A DNA stretch of 64,000 nt, from assembly GCA_019918135.1 (NCBI GenBank), contig WBZZ01005239.1:145001-209000 (forward strand). The letters are read 5' to 3'. How positions within the stretch are numbered: the first letter of the stretch is position 1; each line of letters starts with the position of its first letter. Below the pieces are notes generated by a model, which had not been told where the DNA came from, did no database searches, and worked only from the letters and a program-made list of their open reading frames with translations. Source of the stretch: Paulinella micropora. Its lineage: Eukaryota; Cercozoa; Imbricatea; Euglyphida; Paulinellidae. The position numbers and the translations under genes are program-made. This document shows positions 1-11,601 of this stretch, in pieces.

Positions 1-83
1 GTGAGGGTTACCTCCAGTACACAAACCCAAGAGCAACGGCCAGATTCCTCGCGACTGGTCAGGAGGCAGTCGATGTAACAAAA

Positions 84-1649
84 ATGAAGACCAATCTGGG
101 TTCGAAAAACTCGAGTGGCATATTTCATTTTTTGACGATGGAAATGAAGGCCTTGGAGGAGGGGAAGGCAGAGATGGAAAAAAGCATTAAGGCAGCAGGA
201 GAAACTCATCCTGTGATTGATGAGTTAGAGAAGACCGACAGAATACTGACCAAGATGAGACTGTTGATGGGTGCGTTACTGCATAAGGAGGCATGGAAGA
301 GATGGATTCCTACCAAGGATCACTCTGTCCTTAAATCACTTAGTAACGCACCACCGGTCGCCAATAAAGCAGGTGTTGACCAATATGTGGAGAAATATAA
401 TTTTCTCAGATCTGCTTCTGAATTGGTGGCCTTTATCACTCATGCTCAAAAGCTGGTGATATCTGAGAAGAAGAAGGCGAAAGAGAATGAGGAGTTCGAG
501 AAGACGATGAGACTGGAGAGAATGAAAGCAAAAGTGAGTGGTGCAAAGGCACACCCTCCGACATATTTGACCCCACCAGCTCCTGCCCCACCAGCCCCTG
601 CACCCCCGGGCTCAACTACGGTGGTGGTCACAAACACGGAGAAGAAGGACAGACAAAATATCATAAATGCCTTCAAGGGGAAGAAAGGAGGAGTGGCAAG
701 TCTCATGCTATATGCCAAGAGGAGCTCAGACAAAGACTCTGATGCTTCGCTTTTGAGCAAGCTCAAAGAGATCAATGCCTGCATGAAGGCTTTTCTTTGC
801 GACGAAACGCAGGAATACGAGGCCCTTGTTACTGTTTTTTACCAATCTCTAGTCTCGGAGGGATTTGATCTGACACAGTACAAGTTTTTGAGAAAGAAGG
901 AGGAGATTAAGAGAAACAATGCAACAGGCCTAGACGCTCAGTGTGAACTGGCGGTGGCCACACTCATTTCATATTTTCAATCTCATGGATACCAGCATCT
1001 CTGCACTGGTACTCTCATAGGATTTGAAATCTTTGAGACAGTGGCGATGAGTTTGAGGAGTGCTGTTGGCTTGGCGGCGACCCTTACGGAGGTAGTTTCC
1101 TCCTATGGGCTATTCTATGGCCGCAAGTCGATCATCCTCTATTTCTTCTCGGCGTTACACACAGTTAACCCGAGTAAGCTTACTCAGCTCATACAACAAT
1201 GCTCGACGTTTAGTACAGTGAAGTCCAAGAACTTCCTCGAGACACACGTGTTCGAAACTACGGTTCAAAGCGTTGCTCCGTCAGCACTGTTTCAAGAAGT
1301 GATGAGTGCATGCTCAAACATGGACTCGCTCACGGAGGCACATACGGCACAGGCAGGCGGTGTACCTGTTGGCGCACAAGCCACGTACACAAACAGAGTT
1401 GCCGGTTGGAAGAGACAGAGAGAGCCAGACCTGAAGACCGCATGTTGGAGGTGGTTCGCGGGCTTGCAGTGTAAGGCACAGATGGAGAACAGAGACTGCT
1501 CTTTCAATCATGATAGGCAGAACCCAACAGCAAGGGCAAATTTTCTGAGCAGGACGGAAGGCAAGGAACCGGGCCTTTTCAACATGCTTCAGATTGCCGC
1601 TGCGAACGAAGGTTGGTATGCCAATATGTGTGATGATGAGGAGTTATGA
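84..1649 (+). CDS. Gag-like protein of the Ty3/gypsy element, with CCCH zinc finger
   Basis: A 521-residue open frame lies first in the element, the gag position. Its N-terminal half is helical and charged, followed by a short Pro/Ala linker near residues 160-180. Near the C terminus (about residues 455-480) there is a C-X8-C-X8-C-X3-H pattern. That is a CCCH-type finger rather than the CCHC knuckle usual in gag proteins, and CCCH fingers commonly bind RNA. The frame looks whole. The role as particle-forming, RNA-binding gag is inferred from position and the finger; I see no sequence match to a named gag family. The next frame starts in an ATGA overlap with this stop. Confidence 0.6.
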   Translation: MKTNLGSKNSSGIFHFLTMEMKALEEGKAEMEKSIKAAGETHPVIDELEKTDRILTKMRLLMGALLHKEAWKRWIPTKDHSVLKSLSNAPPVANKAGVDQYVEKYNFLRSASELVAFITHAQKLVISEKKKAKENEEFEKTMRLERMKAKVSGAKAHPPTYLTPPAPAPPAPAPPGSTTVVVTNTEKKDRQNIINAFKGKKGGVASLMLYAKRSSDKDSDASLLSKLKEINACMKAFLCDETQEYEALVTVFYQSLVSEGFDLTQYKFLRKKEEIKRNNATGLDAQCELAVATLISYFQSHGYQHLCTGTLIGFEIFETVAMSLRSAVGLAATLTEVVSSYGLFYGRKSIILYFFSALHTVNPSKLTQLIQQCSTFSTVKSKNFLETHVFETTVQSVAPSALFQEVMSACSNMDSLTEAHTAQAGGVPVGAQATYTNRVAGWKRQREPDLKTACWRWFAGLQCKAQMENRDCSFNHDRQNPTARANFLSRTEGKEPGLFNMLQIAAANEGWYANMCDDEEL

Positions 1650-2035
1650 GAGGCAATCATTACCTACATGAAGAGGATGAAGGAGAAGAAAGAGGAAAGG
1701 GAGAGACAAAAGAACTTAAAGGCCTCTCAAAGAGAGGACGAGGAGGAGGAGCAGGAGCAGGACGAGGAGGAGGAGCAGGAGGAGGACGAGGAGGAGGAAC
1801 ATGGAGAGGAGCCTCGAGGTGGCAAGGAACCCCTCAGAGAGGAAGAGGAGGAGGTCGGGAATATACCCCTTATGGAGGGAGAGCTGTTCGAGCTCCAGCC
1901 CCCCCACCCAGAGGAGGAGGAGGCTCATGGGCAAGCTCCAACCCGAATTTCGGTCGAGCTCAGGCCTACAACACTGCCTCGGAGACCGATACGTCATCCC
2001 ACCCAGACACTAATCGTTTCGAGGTGGTGGAATGA
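1646..2035 (+). CDS. RGG-rich small frame following gag
   Basis: This 129-residue frame begins in an ATGA overlap with the end of the gag-like frame. It is dominated by RGG and GGG repeats between about residues 30 and 95, then Pro-rich stretches. RGG boxes bind RNA, so it could extend the nucleocapsid function of gag. The DNA under it is GA/GGA-rich and open in several frames, so composition alone could keep it open. I favour it as coding because of the ordered RGG spacing and the tight overlap with gag. Confidence 0.4.
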   Translation: MRGNHYLHEEDEGEERGKGETKELKGLSKRGRGGGAGAGRGGGAGGGRGGGTWRGASRWQGTPQRGRGGGREYTPYGGRAVRAPAPPPRGGGGSWASSNPNFGRAQAYNTASETDTSSHPDTNRFEVVE

Positions 2036-2431
2036 CTGGAGGGGGGAGAAAAGAGAAAGGAGAAAACTGTGAAGTTTAACTCTAAAGCCACAGTGCTTTC
2101 TAATGCTGTTGTGCAGAATGGGCCAACGCTTCCTCAATCTGAATACAAAGATGTGGGTACACAGAGACTGCAGCCCCAGGTAGCCTCATACCCGTTCATA
2201 CATCACGGTTACCAATGATAACTGATGCAAATAGGAAGGCGAGACTTCCGATGGAGACGAGGAGGCCAATAGCAGACGTATCGCCTCGGCCAAGCAAATA
2301 ACCACGAACAGACTCAATGTCTACGATCGCGGCGGGTAGCGAGCAAAAAGACAATGTGTGTACTCAAGTGCCACAAGACAATGTCGCTCACATAGTAAAC
2401 GCACCAGCAGAATAATAACAATGTTAATGAG

Positions 2432-3016
2432 GTGAAGCAGGAGGAGAAGAAGGAGGAGTTGAAAAACTTAGAGACAAGACTCCAAAATTTGGAACGTAAA
2501 GTTCTTGTTCTCGCAGTCAATATACACAGGCCCGATGCTCTGTGTTATACGGAACTTTATTGTGAAACATTGAAGACAATATTAAAAGTTGGTAATGATA
2601 CGATGGCGAATATTAATATTGTCGGCCGGAAGTTTTTTAATCGATACCGGGACTGGGTGGACGGAAATATGAAAAATTCGACTGGCACTCTGAAGGGAGT
2701 GGGTAGCCGGACGGTCATCACGGGAATCATCACACTGACCTTTAAATTGAAATCCGCACGAGTATACCGCATGGACCTTTATGTCGTCCCCGGTTACCAC
2801 GGGTCAATATTACTATCGTATGACCAATTGGCTACGATGGGGGCTGTGATTGATTGCGCCGTACGGCGAGTGATATATGGAGTAAAAAGAGGAGAAAAGA
2901 ACGATATTGATCCCTTTAACGCTACTGACTCTTATGAGGCCTATGAGCTGAGTCTAGCGACGGATCACAAAAAGGTGGCCATCGCACATGAGGCACTTGA
3001 CACCCCCATGCCGTAA
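2432..3016 (+). CDS. Protease-like region of the Ty3/gypsy pol
   Basis: This 194-residue stretch lies between gag and RT, where Ty3/gypsy elements carry an aspartic protease. It opens with a short charged helical stretch. Its later part has a beta-rich pattern (residues about 85-160) ending in a stretch like the conserved C-terminal part of retropepsins, where a hydrophobic strand precedes 'LATMGAVIDC'. The call rests on position and strand pattern, with no confident match to a named protease family. It is part of a broken pol. Confidence 0.4.
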   Translation: MKQEEKKEELKNLETRLQNLERKVLVLAVNIHRPDALCYTELYCETLKTILKVGNDTMANINIVGRKFFNRYRDWVDGNMKNSTGTLKGVGSRTVITGIITLTFKLKSARVYRMDLYVVPGYHGSILLSYDQLATMGAVIDCAVRRVIYGVKRGEKNDIDPFNATDSYEAYELSLATDHKKVAIAHEALDTPMP

Positions 3017-3370
3017 GACCGGATGAGCTGTCCTGGACCGACAATTGGAAATCCCAAGTGTGCACTGTCACAGTTCCGACATACCATTGGGACAAAAAAT
3101 CTATTGATGACTTAATCGAGAAGCGAAAGGAGGAGATTATATGTTTCGCACAAAGAAGCCCGTCGTTGGCGAGATTCGCGGAAGGAGTAGGAAGCAGATG
3201 TCCATATTACTAACGGATACTGTTTCCATGCGAAAGTAGGAGAAGAAAAAAGGGAGGCGTTTGTACCAAGGAGAACGGGGCGAATCCCGGATACTCCACC
3301 AGAAACTATTAAAAGTTTTATTACTGATTTCTGGGGTGACGAGCCGACGTGGCCGCGTTCACTAACTGAA

Positions 3371-4030
3371 GTGAAGAAATGCTTACGGACTTTATTCGAA
3401 AATAATAAGCCGTATACTATTATCCTGCCATATAATGAGAAGGCGATATGGGCACAGGAAATAAGGGACCGGCTTATTGATCATCCTATACCGGTACCAT
3501 CTCGCAAGCAACAGCTAGTGGTGGCTTGTCGTATGGGAACTCTTGAGCAGAGCAGTGCATACAAGCGGAAGCTCAGAGACCTCGACAAGTTGAAATTGAT
3601 ACCGCAAGCATTCACATGCTTTGATGGTTTTTACACCCGTAAAGCTCCTTTGCAATACGCGAGACTCATTGACATGCCGGTGGAGCTCGGTAAAGATGAT
3701 GAGCCGGACCCGGTCACGTATGAAAAGACGGGCCTAGATGATGTCTCGGAAGAGGACTTAGGCTTGGAGGAGGACAGAGAACCCCTCAAGCAACATAAGA
3801 AGATGTCTGATGAAGATTTTCAAGCGGCGGCGCGGAAAATATTGGAAGAAGGAGTAGGCACGGAGAAGGAGAAGGAGCTTTTAAAAGCCAAATTAGAGGC
3901 CAACAAGGAAATTTTTGACCCTCCACATGCAGGTGGTGTCAAGCCTGAAGATTTCACTGCGGTTATTTACAAAATATCGGGTGCGGAGCCGTCACCGGCA
4001 CCACGAAGGGCGAATTTGAGTATACAATAG
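3371..4030 (+). CDS. Pol region between protease and reverse transcriptase
   Basis: This 219-residue open stretch sits directly upstream of the RT core. It is acidic in the middle (residues 120-170) and ends close to the usual start of Ty3/gypsy RT, where the template-binding N-terminal part of RT is expected. I recognise no domain inside it. It is part of the same decayed pol, and its boundaries are those of the open stretch rather than of a mature protein. Confidence 0.4.
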   Translation: MKKCLRTLFENNKPYTIILPYNEKAIWAQEIRDRLIDHPIPVPSRKQQLVVACRMGTLEQSSAYKRKLRDLDKLKLIPQAFTCFDGFYTRKAPLQYARLIDMPVELGKDDEPDPVTYEKTGLDDVSEEDLGLEEDREPLKQHKKMSDEDFQAAARKILEEGVGTEKEKELLKAKLEANKEIFDPPHAGGVKPEDFTAVIYKISGAEPSPAPRRANLSIQ

Positions 4031-4830
4031 CGGAGGAGCTAGCAAGACAGCTGCTCAATGAGGACTTTATTGAGAGAGCAACATCTCCAATAGTCTCACA
4101 ACCGAGAATAGTGCCGAAGCCAGGAGGAGAATGGCGCCTGACAGTAAACTATGCTCGTGTTAACAAGGTGCTGGAGGAAGAGAGAAATCCTCTCCCGACA
4201 TTAGAAGAAGGAAGGAGAGTACTGCGGAATGCAAAATTCTATTCGGTCATTGACCTTAAGAATGGCTTCTGGCAGATACCACTGGAGGAAAAGTCCAGAT
4301 GGCTGACGGCGTTTGTGGTGGGTATGGAAATATACCAATGGAAAGTGCTTCCGATGGGCCTCAAGCAAGCCCCAGGACTTTTCCAGAAGGCGATGCAGAA
4401 GATGTTGAGCAGTCAGTACGATGATTTGTCTGACGGAGGCTTTATGAGAAGGCGGGGACAGAAGGCGGGAGAACATGCATTTTGCTATATCGATGACATT
4501 ATCGTATACTCTAACACAATGGAGGAGCATATCGATCATTTGTCCGATATATTCAAGGCGCATCGGAGCTTTTGGCCTGAAGTGCAATCTAAAGAAGTGT
4601 CAACTTGCCAAGACGAGTGTGACATACTTAGGGTACGAGATCTCCCATAATCGAGTCTCGATATCCAAAGAGAAGAGGGAGCAGATTATGAATCGACCGA
4701 TACCAAAGAACCGCACTGAATTGCACTCATTCCTTGCGATGGCGCAATACTATAGCAAGTTTATACCCAATTGGGGTGCAACACGGGCTAAGTTGGAGGA
4801 AAATGATAGATTTTGGAGACTTTGAGAAGT
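4031..4830 (+). CDS. Reverse transcriptase region, Ty3/gypsy type
   Basis: The region holds the ordered Ty3/gypsy RT motifs: the 'WRLTVNYARVNK' segment, 'FYSVIDLKNGFWQIPL' with the first catalytic aspartate, 'LPMGLKQAPGLFQ', and the 'YIDDIIVYS' catalytic box near 4485-4515, followed by the thumb/connection segment. This enzyme copies element RNA into DNA in the particle. An insert of extra residues seems to lie between the 'LKQAPGLFQ' box and the YIDD box (about 4410-4470). The region is broken as a gene, but the family call is firm. Confidence 0.88.
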
Positions 4831-5488
4831 GGGGCGAAGAGGCTTTGCAAGCGTTTCATGCGCTCAAAAATCTTATTTATAAAAACCCGAAAGACGGAGG
4901 ACTGGTGTTAACGATGCCCGACTTTACGAAACAATTCGTAGTCGATACAGACGCATCTAAGTTTGCGATTGGGGCTGTATTACAACAAGAGGATGAGGAG
5001 AAGAAATTACGCCCAATCATGCTTATTAGTAGGAAGTTGTGTGCGGCGGAGAGAAACTATTGCACAAGGCAAAGAGAGGCGTTAGCGGTGGTATGGGCCC
5101 TCAAGAGGCTCAGAGAGTATTTGTGGGGAGGACCTCAATTTACTGTCAGAACTGATCATCATAACCTGTTATGGTTGATGAATCATGAACAGACGGACGG
5201 CTGGCACGGTGGCAAGCGTTCTTGTCTTGTTTCGATTTTACAATGGTCCATCTACCGGGAAAGCGAAATGTGGTCGCTGATAGCCTCTCTAGGCTAGAGT
5301 TTAACTCAGAAGTATCGGCGTTGGTGTCCACGGTGGAGATGGAAGACTTGTCCACTGACAAGGTGTATGAGGTCAGCCACATTGAGGCGATGGAGATGGC
5401 GAGTGGAGTCCGATATGACCGCACAGGTCTACGGTACAGTCCACAAGGCCCGGATCACGGGATATGTTGTGAGCTACATACCCAGTAG
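4831..5488 (+). CDS. RNase H region, Ty3/gypsy type
   Basis: Directly after RT comes 'FVVDTDASKFAIGAVL' with the first acidic residue of the RNase H active site, then 'LISRKLCAAERNYCTRQREALAVVWAL' and 'FTVRTDHHNLLWL', the standard RNase H boxes of Ty3/gypsy elements. It would remove the RNA strand after first-strand synthesis. The stretch after about 5300 is the linker toward integrase, with the typical 'HLPGKRNVVADSLSRL' end motif. It belongs to the decayed pol. Confidence 0.85.
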
Positions 5489-5743
5489 GATGCTGAGTGG
5501 TCCTATGAGGTATATGAGAAAGCGAAGGCGGACATAAGAGAGGAAGAGGAGACGCAGGATGTTTATGCGGAGCCTCCTCAAGAGCGGAGAAGTGACCTAG
5601 ACGATGACCCGGAAAGAATCGGGATACGGCTAGAAGATGGTACTATCCATATAGCCTCGCCTACCGCATGGAGGCAACAACAGGCTCAAGATCCGGAGTT
5701 TAAGGAACTCATACAGTTATATCAGAACCCGGATGAGCTGAAG

Positions 5744-6975
5744 ATGACGAAAGCGATCAAAGATCAGATGAAGGAGATGGGATGGAGAGATGGTCTACTG
5801 TGGTACAAGGGCCTTCACGGTCGCTATGCGTCACAGCCGGACAAATGGACCGTTTGGGTACCGGAGAGTCTGAGACGATTTATATTTGTCGCAGCCCACA
5901 ATTGCCCACTTTTGGCGCATCCGGGTCGACAACGAACTCACATGTTCGTAGCGAGGCGATTCTGGTGGAAGAAGATGAAGGAGGAGATAGATCAGGCGGT
6001 GGATGCATGCATCCCGTGCAAGATAAACAAAACACCACTGAAGGCAAATGTCGGCCTGATTGGCGAATTTCCTCTTCATGCGGGGATGTTTGAGTTTATA
6101 CACATTGATCATGTGGGACCTTTCCCAGAATCGAAGGATGGTTACAAATACCTCCTTACGGCTATTGACAGAGCCACCAACCATGTGTGGATCATCCCTG
6201 TCAAAGACGTTACCGGCAAGACGACGGCCGAGGCGCTGATCGATAGGATCATCTCACAGATCGGAGTACCAAGAAAGATATGTTCTGATCGAGGCTCGGA
6301 CTTTAATAACGAGGTCATCGACAAACTATCTACATTTTACGGGATGAAATGGCAATATGTTACTGCCTATAACCCGCGAGCAAATGGGAAAATCGAGCGG
6401 GTACACAGACCCCTCAAAGCCTCACTAAAGATGTATTGCACGAAGAAGGAGAATCAAAGAGCATGGGTCGAGGCAGCACCATCATTTGCGTTTGCAATGA
6501 ACTGTCTACCCTCTACGGCGTTAGGAGGCTCGAAGAGCTCAATCTCGCCATATCAGTTAGTATATGGGCGTGAGCCTGATATCCCGACTTCGCTCCTTCA
6601 CCCAAAAGACACTTGGGCGGATGCGGATGAGTTGTTTGGGATGAGACTTAGAGTGAAGATGGAGCGGAACAAATAGTCAGGGCGCATAGAGAGGCGGAGC
6701 GCCGAAAGACTGACGCTGAAGGGGTGCGACAAGCGCACTTGGATCAGATCAAATTCCAGGTCGGGGATATTGTACTATTGTACCATCCTCAGGTCCCGAA
6801 AGGAGTCAGCTCTAAGCTGTTCACTCACTGGAAAGGACCTTATCAGATTATGGAACAGACGGGACCTCTGAACTACAAGATCAGGGGTAGAGGGAAGGTG
6901 CAAATTGTGAATGTAAGAAGGCTGATTAAGTATGATCCCTTCTTATTGGAAGATGAATCCGTTGAGGAGCGTTAA
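5744..6975 (+). CDS. Integrase region with GPY/F-like end, Ty3/gypsy type
   Basis: A zinc-binding head is visible near 5900-6030 (His...His spaced from 'CIPCK'). The RNase H-like core follows, with 'FIHIDHVGPFP', 'CSDRGSDFNNE' and 'PRANGKIERVHR', which supply the D, D and E positions of retroviral integrases. At 6724-6975 there is a C-terminal module with 'KLFTHWKGPYQI', the GPY/F module of Ty3/gypsy integrases. It would insert the cDNA copy into the genome. It is part of the broken pol. Confidence 0.87.
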
Positions 6976-6999
6976 AACGATGAAGATGATTTCAAAGAG

Positions 7000-7764
7000 G
7001 TGCCGCCCATCCACAAGGAGGCTGGCATAGACCAAGACGATGCTTATCGGGCACCGATAGCTGAGAAGGAGGAGAGTGAGGTGGACAGTAAGGAGAAGAC
7101 TGACCGCATAAGCGCGGTGGGGACTCAGTCCAAGTCTCCGCGAGAGCATAGCGGAAAGAAGGAGAAGATCACAGAGGCGCAGCTAAGGAGAGCGCGGAAT
7201 GATCTTATCAACGACCAACCGAGGAAGGCGATGAGGTCGATGGGATCAAAGGACGTCCACCAGGAGGAGGAGGGGACGGACACTGACCCAAACGCGGGCA
7301 ACGTTGAGATTGTCCATGAGCGATGGAAGGAAGGCGATGCGATAGCAACCATCGCATGGGTGAAAGATGCTTTCTATCTGATGAGACCAGCGGAACAACA
7401 TGTCGCTGATGACACTCTCTCAGACTTATACTTGATGCGGGTCGTGGCGGTCCCACGACAGATGCGTGTCACACGGACACTCAAAATATCATCAGCCGCA
7501 AAAATAGTACAACCGATACTCCAGTTTTGGAGAAGTATGGACCCGGTTGAGGATCCAAAGGCAAGACATTATCTGCCAGTATATATAAAGACGCAAAAAG
7601 TCTCGAGACATGGGATGATACAATTACTCCCAGAGACAAGGATTACACTGCGTGGACCATTCAGACACTGCCAAGAGGAGTGCTTGATATCCCTTTTGAA
7701 TTATCGTTGGGCGGAATCCCTAATAAGATCTGGGACATTCTCGAACAGTCAAAGTTTGATCTGA
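7000..7764 (+). CDS. Extra C-terminal frame after integrase, unknown
   Basis: This 254-residue open stretch follows the integrase. Its first half is charged and low-complexity (Glu, Lys, Asp), with no chromodomain that I can see. Its second half is more globular and contains 'WKEGDAIATIAWVKDAFYLM'. It could be the C-terminal tail of Pol or a separate accessory frame. No function is assigned. Confidence 0.4.
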   Translation: MPPIHKEAGIDQDDAYRAPIAEKEESEVDSKEKTDRISAVGTQSKSPREHSGKKEKITEAQLRRARNDLINDQPRKAMRSMGSKDVHQEEEGTDTDPNAGNVEIVHERWKEGDAIATIAWVKDAFYLMRPAEQHVADDTLSDLYLMRVVAVPRQMRVTRTLKISSAAKIVQPILQFWRSMDPVEDPKARHYLPVYIKTQKVSRHGMIQLLPETRITLRGPFRHCQEECLISLLNYRWAESLIRSGTFSNSQSLI

Positions 7765-8726
<962 letters not shown>

Positions 8727-8728
8727 AA

Positions 8729-8769
<41 letters not shown>

Positions 8770-9404
8770 GAAGAAGAAGAAGGAGATCAAAGGGGGAATC
8801 GTACTACAGCACCACGTTGCTTGTATTTTTTTCATTAATAGTACGTTTGTTCTTGACATACTGCCGAGAAAAAAAAAAGAGAGAGAGAGAGAGAGATTGA
8901 GGGGAAGGAGTTCAAAAATCTACAAGAATGGCTGGAGAATCCGCTTTGACGTGCCGTATGAGGATATATTTATCGTCTTTTAGCGTCTATCCGTGGGTCG
9001 ATACGCTGTGTGGCATGACTCCATAGCGCATACTATTTGCAGAAAGAAATCAGAAGGTGTATGACGAAAATGCTATTTCCGTCATAAAATCGGGAGGGGC
9101 TACTGTAGGCATCACCCCCCCGGATAGCTGGTAAAAAGTACCTTTTCCTGGTGACAGGTGCACCAGCTTGTTTTTCAGTATTATTTGTCCGGATTGGACC
9201 TGATGCCATTTTATTCCTGGTCTGTTGCCGTTTTCCTTTTTGGCTTCACTGAGCTAATATAACGAGACATCATTCTCATCTTTTGAGGACTGTGTTTGGT
9301 TGTATTACCGACTTTTTACGAGCTATCGTTGGGGGCATTACACAAGGTATACCTTATCAAAAGGCAAGGTATTCCTTAAACAACCAAGGCATAACTTGAA
9401 AAGT
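8727..9404. other. Intergenic, no gene seen
   Basis: Contains a short AAT tract, a GA tract near 8880, a unique stretch without a convincing reading frame, and degenerate AAGGTATACCTT-like words near 9340-9395. Confidence 0.5.
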
Positions 9405-9405
9405 C

Positions 9406-9444
<39 letters not shown>

Positions 9445-9550
9445 GATAGCAAAGCCTGAGGGAAGAAAAGACTGTACCTCCGAGACGACGACGAAATCTC
9501 ACAAAACGGCTGCTTTGTCCGCAAGTCCTGCAGCACTGCCTTTGATGTTT

Positions 9551-9586
<36 letters not shown>

Positions 9587-9598
9587 GAGAGAGATCGA

Positions 9599-9634
<36 letters not shown>

Positions 9635-9803
9635 GAGAGGGAGAGAGAGAGAGTGACATTGAGAGTGACATTGAGACATATCTTGAGAGAAGGAAAGAAG
9701 AGAGAGAGCGCAAGCAATAAATTAAGACATAGAGTATTTTGAGAGAAAGAAAGAAAAGAAAGAGAGAAATGAGAGAGAGAGAGAGAAAGAGATTGAGAGA
9801 AAT

Positions 9804-9844
<41 letters not shown>

Positions 9845-10189
9845 GAAAAAGCAACAGAGAGACGGAGGGAAAGAGATGCAGAGAAAAGTTTATACATATA
9901 AATATACAGTACATACAAATGATGCATAAAAGGATACATCAAAAGATGTCCATTTCTACGTCTGCAAAGTCGTTCCGAAGCAAGTAGTTTTGCAATGGGT
10001 ACACCAACCACCACAAAGACTAGGGCCCGTACTTAATCAATGCCACGTGGACAGGCACTCAAGCATACGTTGTCGTGAGATGGAGAGAGAGAGAGATCGA
10101 GAGGGAGGGAGAGAGGTAGAGAGAGATCTGTGATTCAAGGTATACCTTGGTAGGGCAAGGTATACCTTGGTAAGGCAAGGTATACTTTG

Positions 10190-10229
<40 letters not shown>

Positions 10230-10299
10230 TGAGACATATCTTGAAAGAAGGAAAGAAAAGACAGAGAGAAATGAGAGCGAGAGAGAGAGAGATTGAGAG

Positions 10300-10336
<37 letters not shown>

Positions 10337-10715
10337 GCAACAGAGAGACGGAGAGAAAGAGATGCAGAGAAAAGTTTGTGCATATATATATGTATATACA
10401 TATACAGTACATATAAATGATGCATCATGTAGTGAGTAAAAAAAGTATAACGTGCAAGCAAATAAAAAGCCAACCCTCTCATATGCATGTATCTCAAAAC
10501 CGTAGAACAAACCTTTGTGCATACGCCTTCGGTAACTCGGGACATGCACCAGCAATATACATCAAAAGATGTTCATTCCTACGTCTGCAAAGTCGTTCTG
10601 AAAGCACGTAGTTTTGCAATGGGTACACCAACCATCACAAAGACTAGGGCTCGTACTTAATCAACGCCACGTAAGACAGGCACTCAAGCATACGTTGTCG
10701 TGAGATGGAGAGAGA

Positions 10716-10762
<47 letters not shown>

Positions 10763-10811
10763 AGGAAAAAGCAACAGAGAGACAGAGAGAAAGAGATGCA
10801 GAGAAAAGTGT

Positions 10812-10848
<37 letters not shown>
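9405..10848. repeat. GA-rich minisatellite array, left half
   Basis: A tandem repeat of roughly 620 bp. Each unit has (GA)n tracts, a block with AAAAAGCAACAGAGAGACGG, a TATA-rich block, and a block of about 150 bp (9941-10090 and 10562-10715) ending AGGCACTCAAGCATACGTTG. Short AAGGTATACCTT words lie at 10137-10195. The array resumes at 39084 on the far side of the outer transposon. Confidence 0.8.
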
Positions 10849-10849
<1 letters not shown>

Positions 10850-11332
10850 CAAAAATTTCGGCAAAAGGTACATGTACCTTTGGAACCAAATTGCCTACAG
10901 TGTAGGGGGTAGGAAATGATGCAAAATCAATTGGATTATATTTGTTAAGTAATCTAAATGATATTTTCAAAAAAAAATTCAAGTTGATCATCAATATTTA
11001 ATCATATAATATCCTACAATATTAAGATTTCCTGAAGTCACACAAACATCCCTATGATTTGAAGTAACGACGGAAAACACGTAATTTAGTTTCTGGTTGC
11101 TGCTGTAAATAATTCTAAAACAAATTTATTAATAATTTATTAAGTAACAATAAAATTTCAGACTTGAACTTGAAATTAAAAAAAAGTTGGCAGTGTCACG
11201 TAAATTTATTGAAGTCAATTGATAAATCAGTAATATTAACGGGACGACGTGATTTCCTGATTCTATTTCTATATTAATCACGAAAAAAACATTTCCACCA
11301 TTACTTTAAGTAATAAATTATGATAGAACTTC
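10849..11332 (+). repeat. Left long TIR of the outer transposon
   Basis: It pairs with the reverse complement of about 38556-39083. Shared blocks include the terminal AAATTTCGGCAAAAGGTACA, TTGCTGCTGTAAATAATTCT, the stretch around ACAATAAAATTTCA, AGTGTCACG, GAAGTCAATTGATAA and ATTTCTATATTAAT. A perfect 18-bp palindrome AAAGGTACATGTACCTTT lies at 10864-10881. Confidence 0.85.
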
Positions 11333-11600
<268 letters not shown>

Positions 11601-11601
11601 A

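Noticed and set aside
9404-10994. Ser/Leu or Arg/Glu repeat proteins in GA/CT tracts (also 11389-11870, 39341-40020, 43107-44733)
   Set aside because: Dinucleotide and purine tracts keep several frames open on both strands. There are no domains and no splice support.
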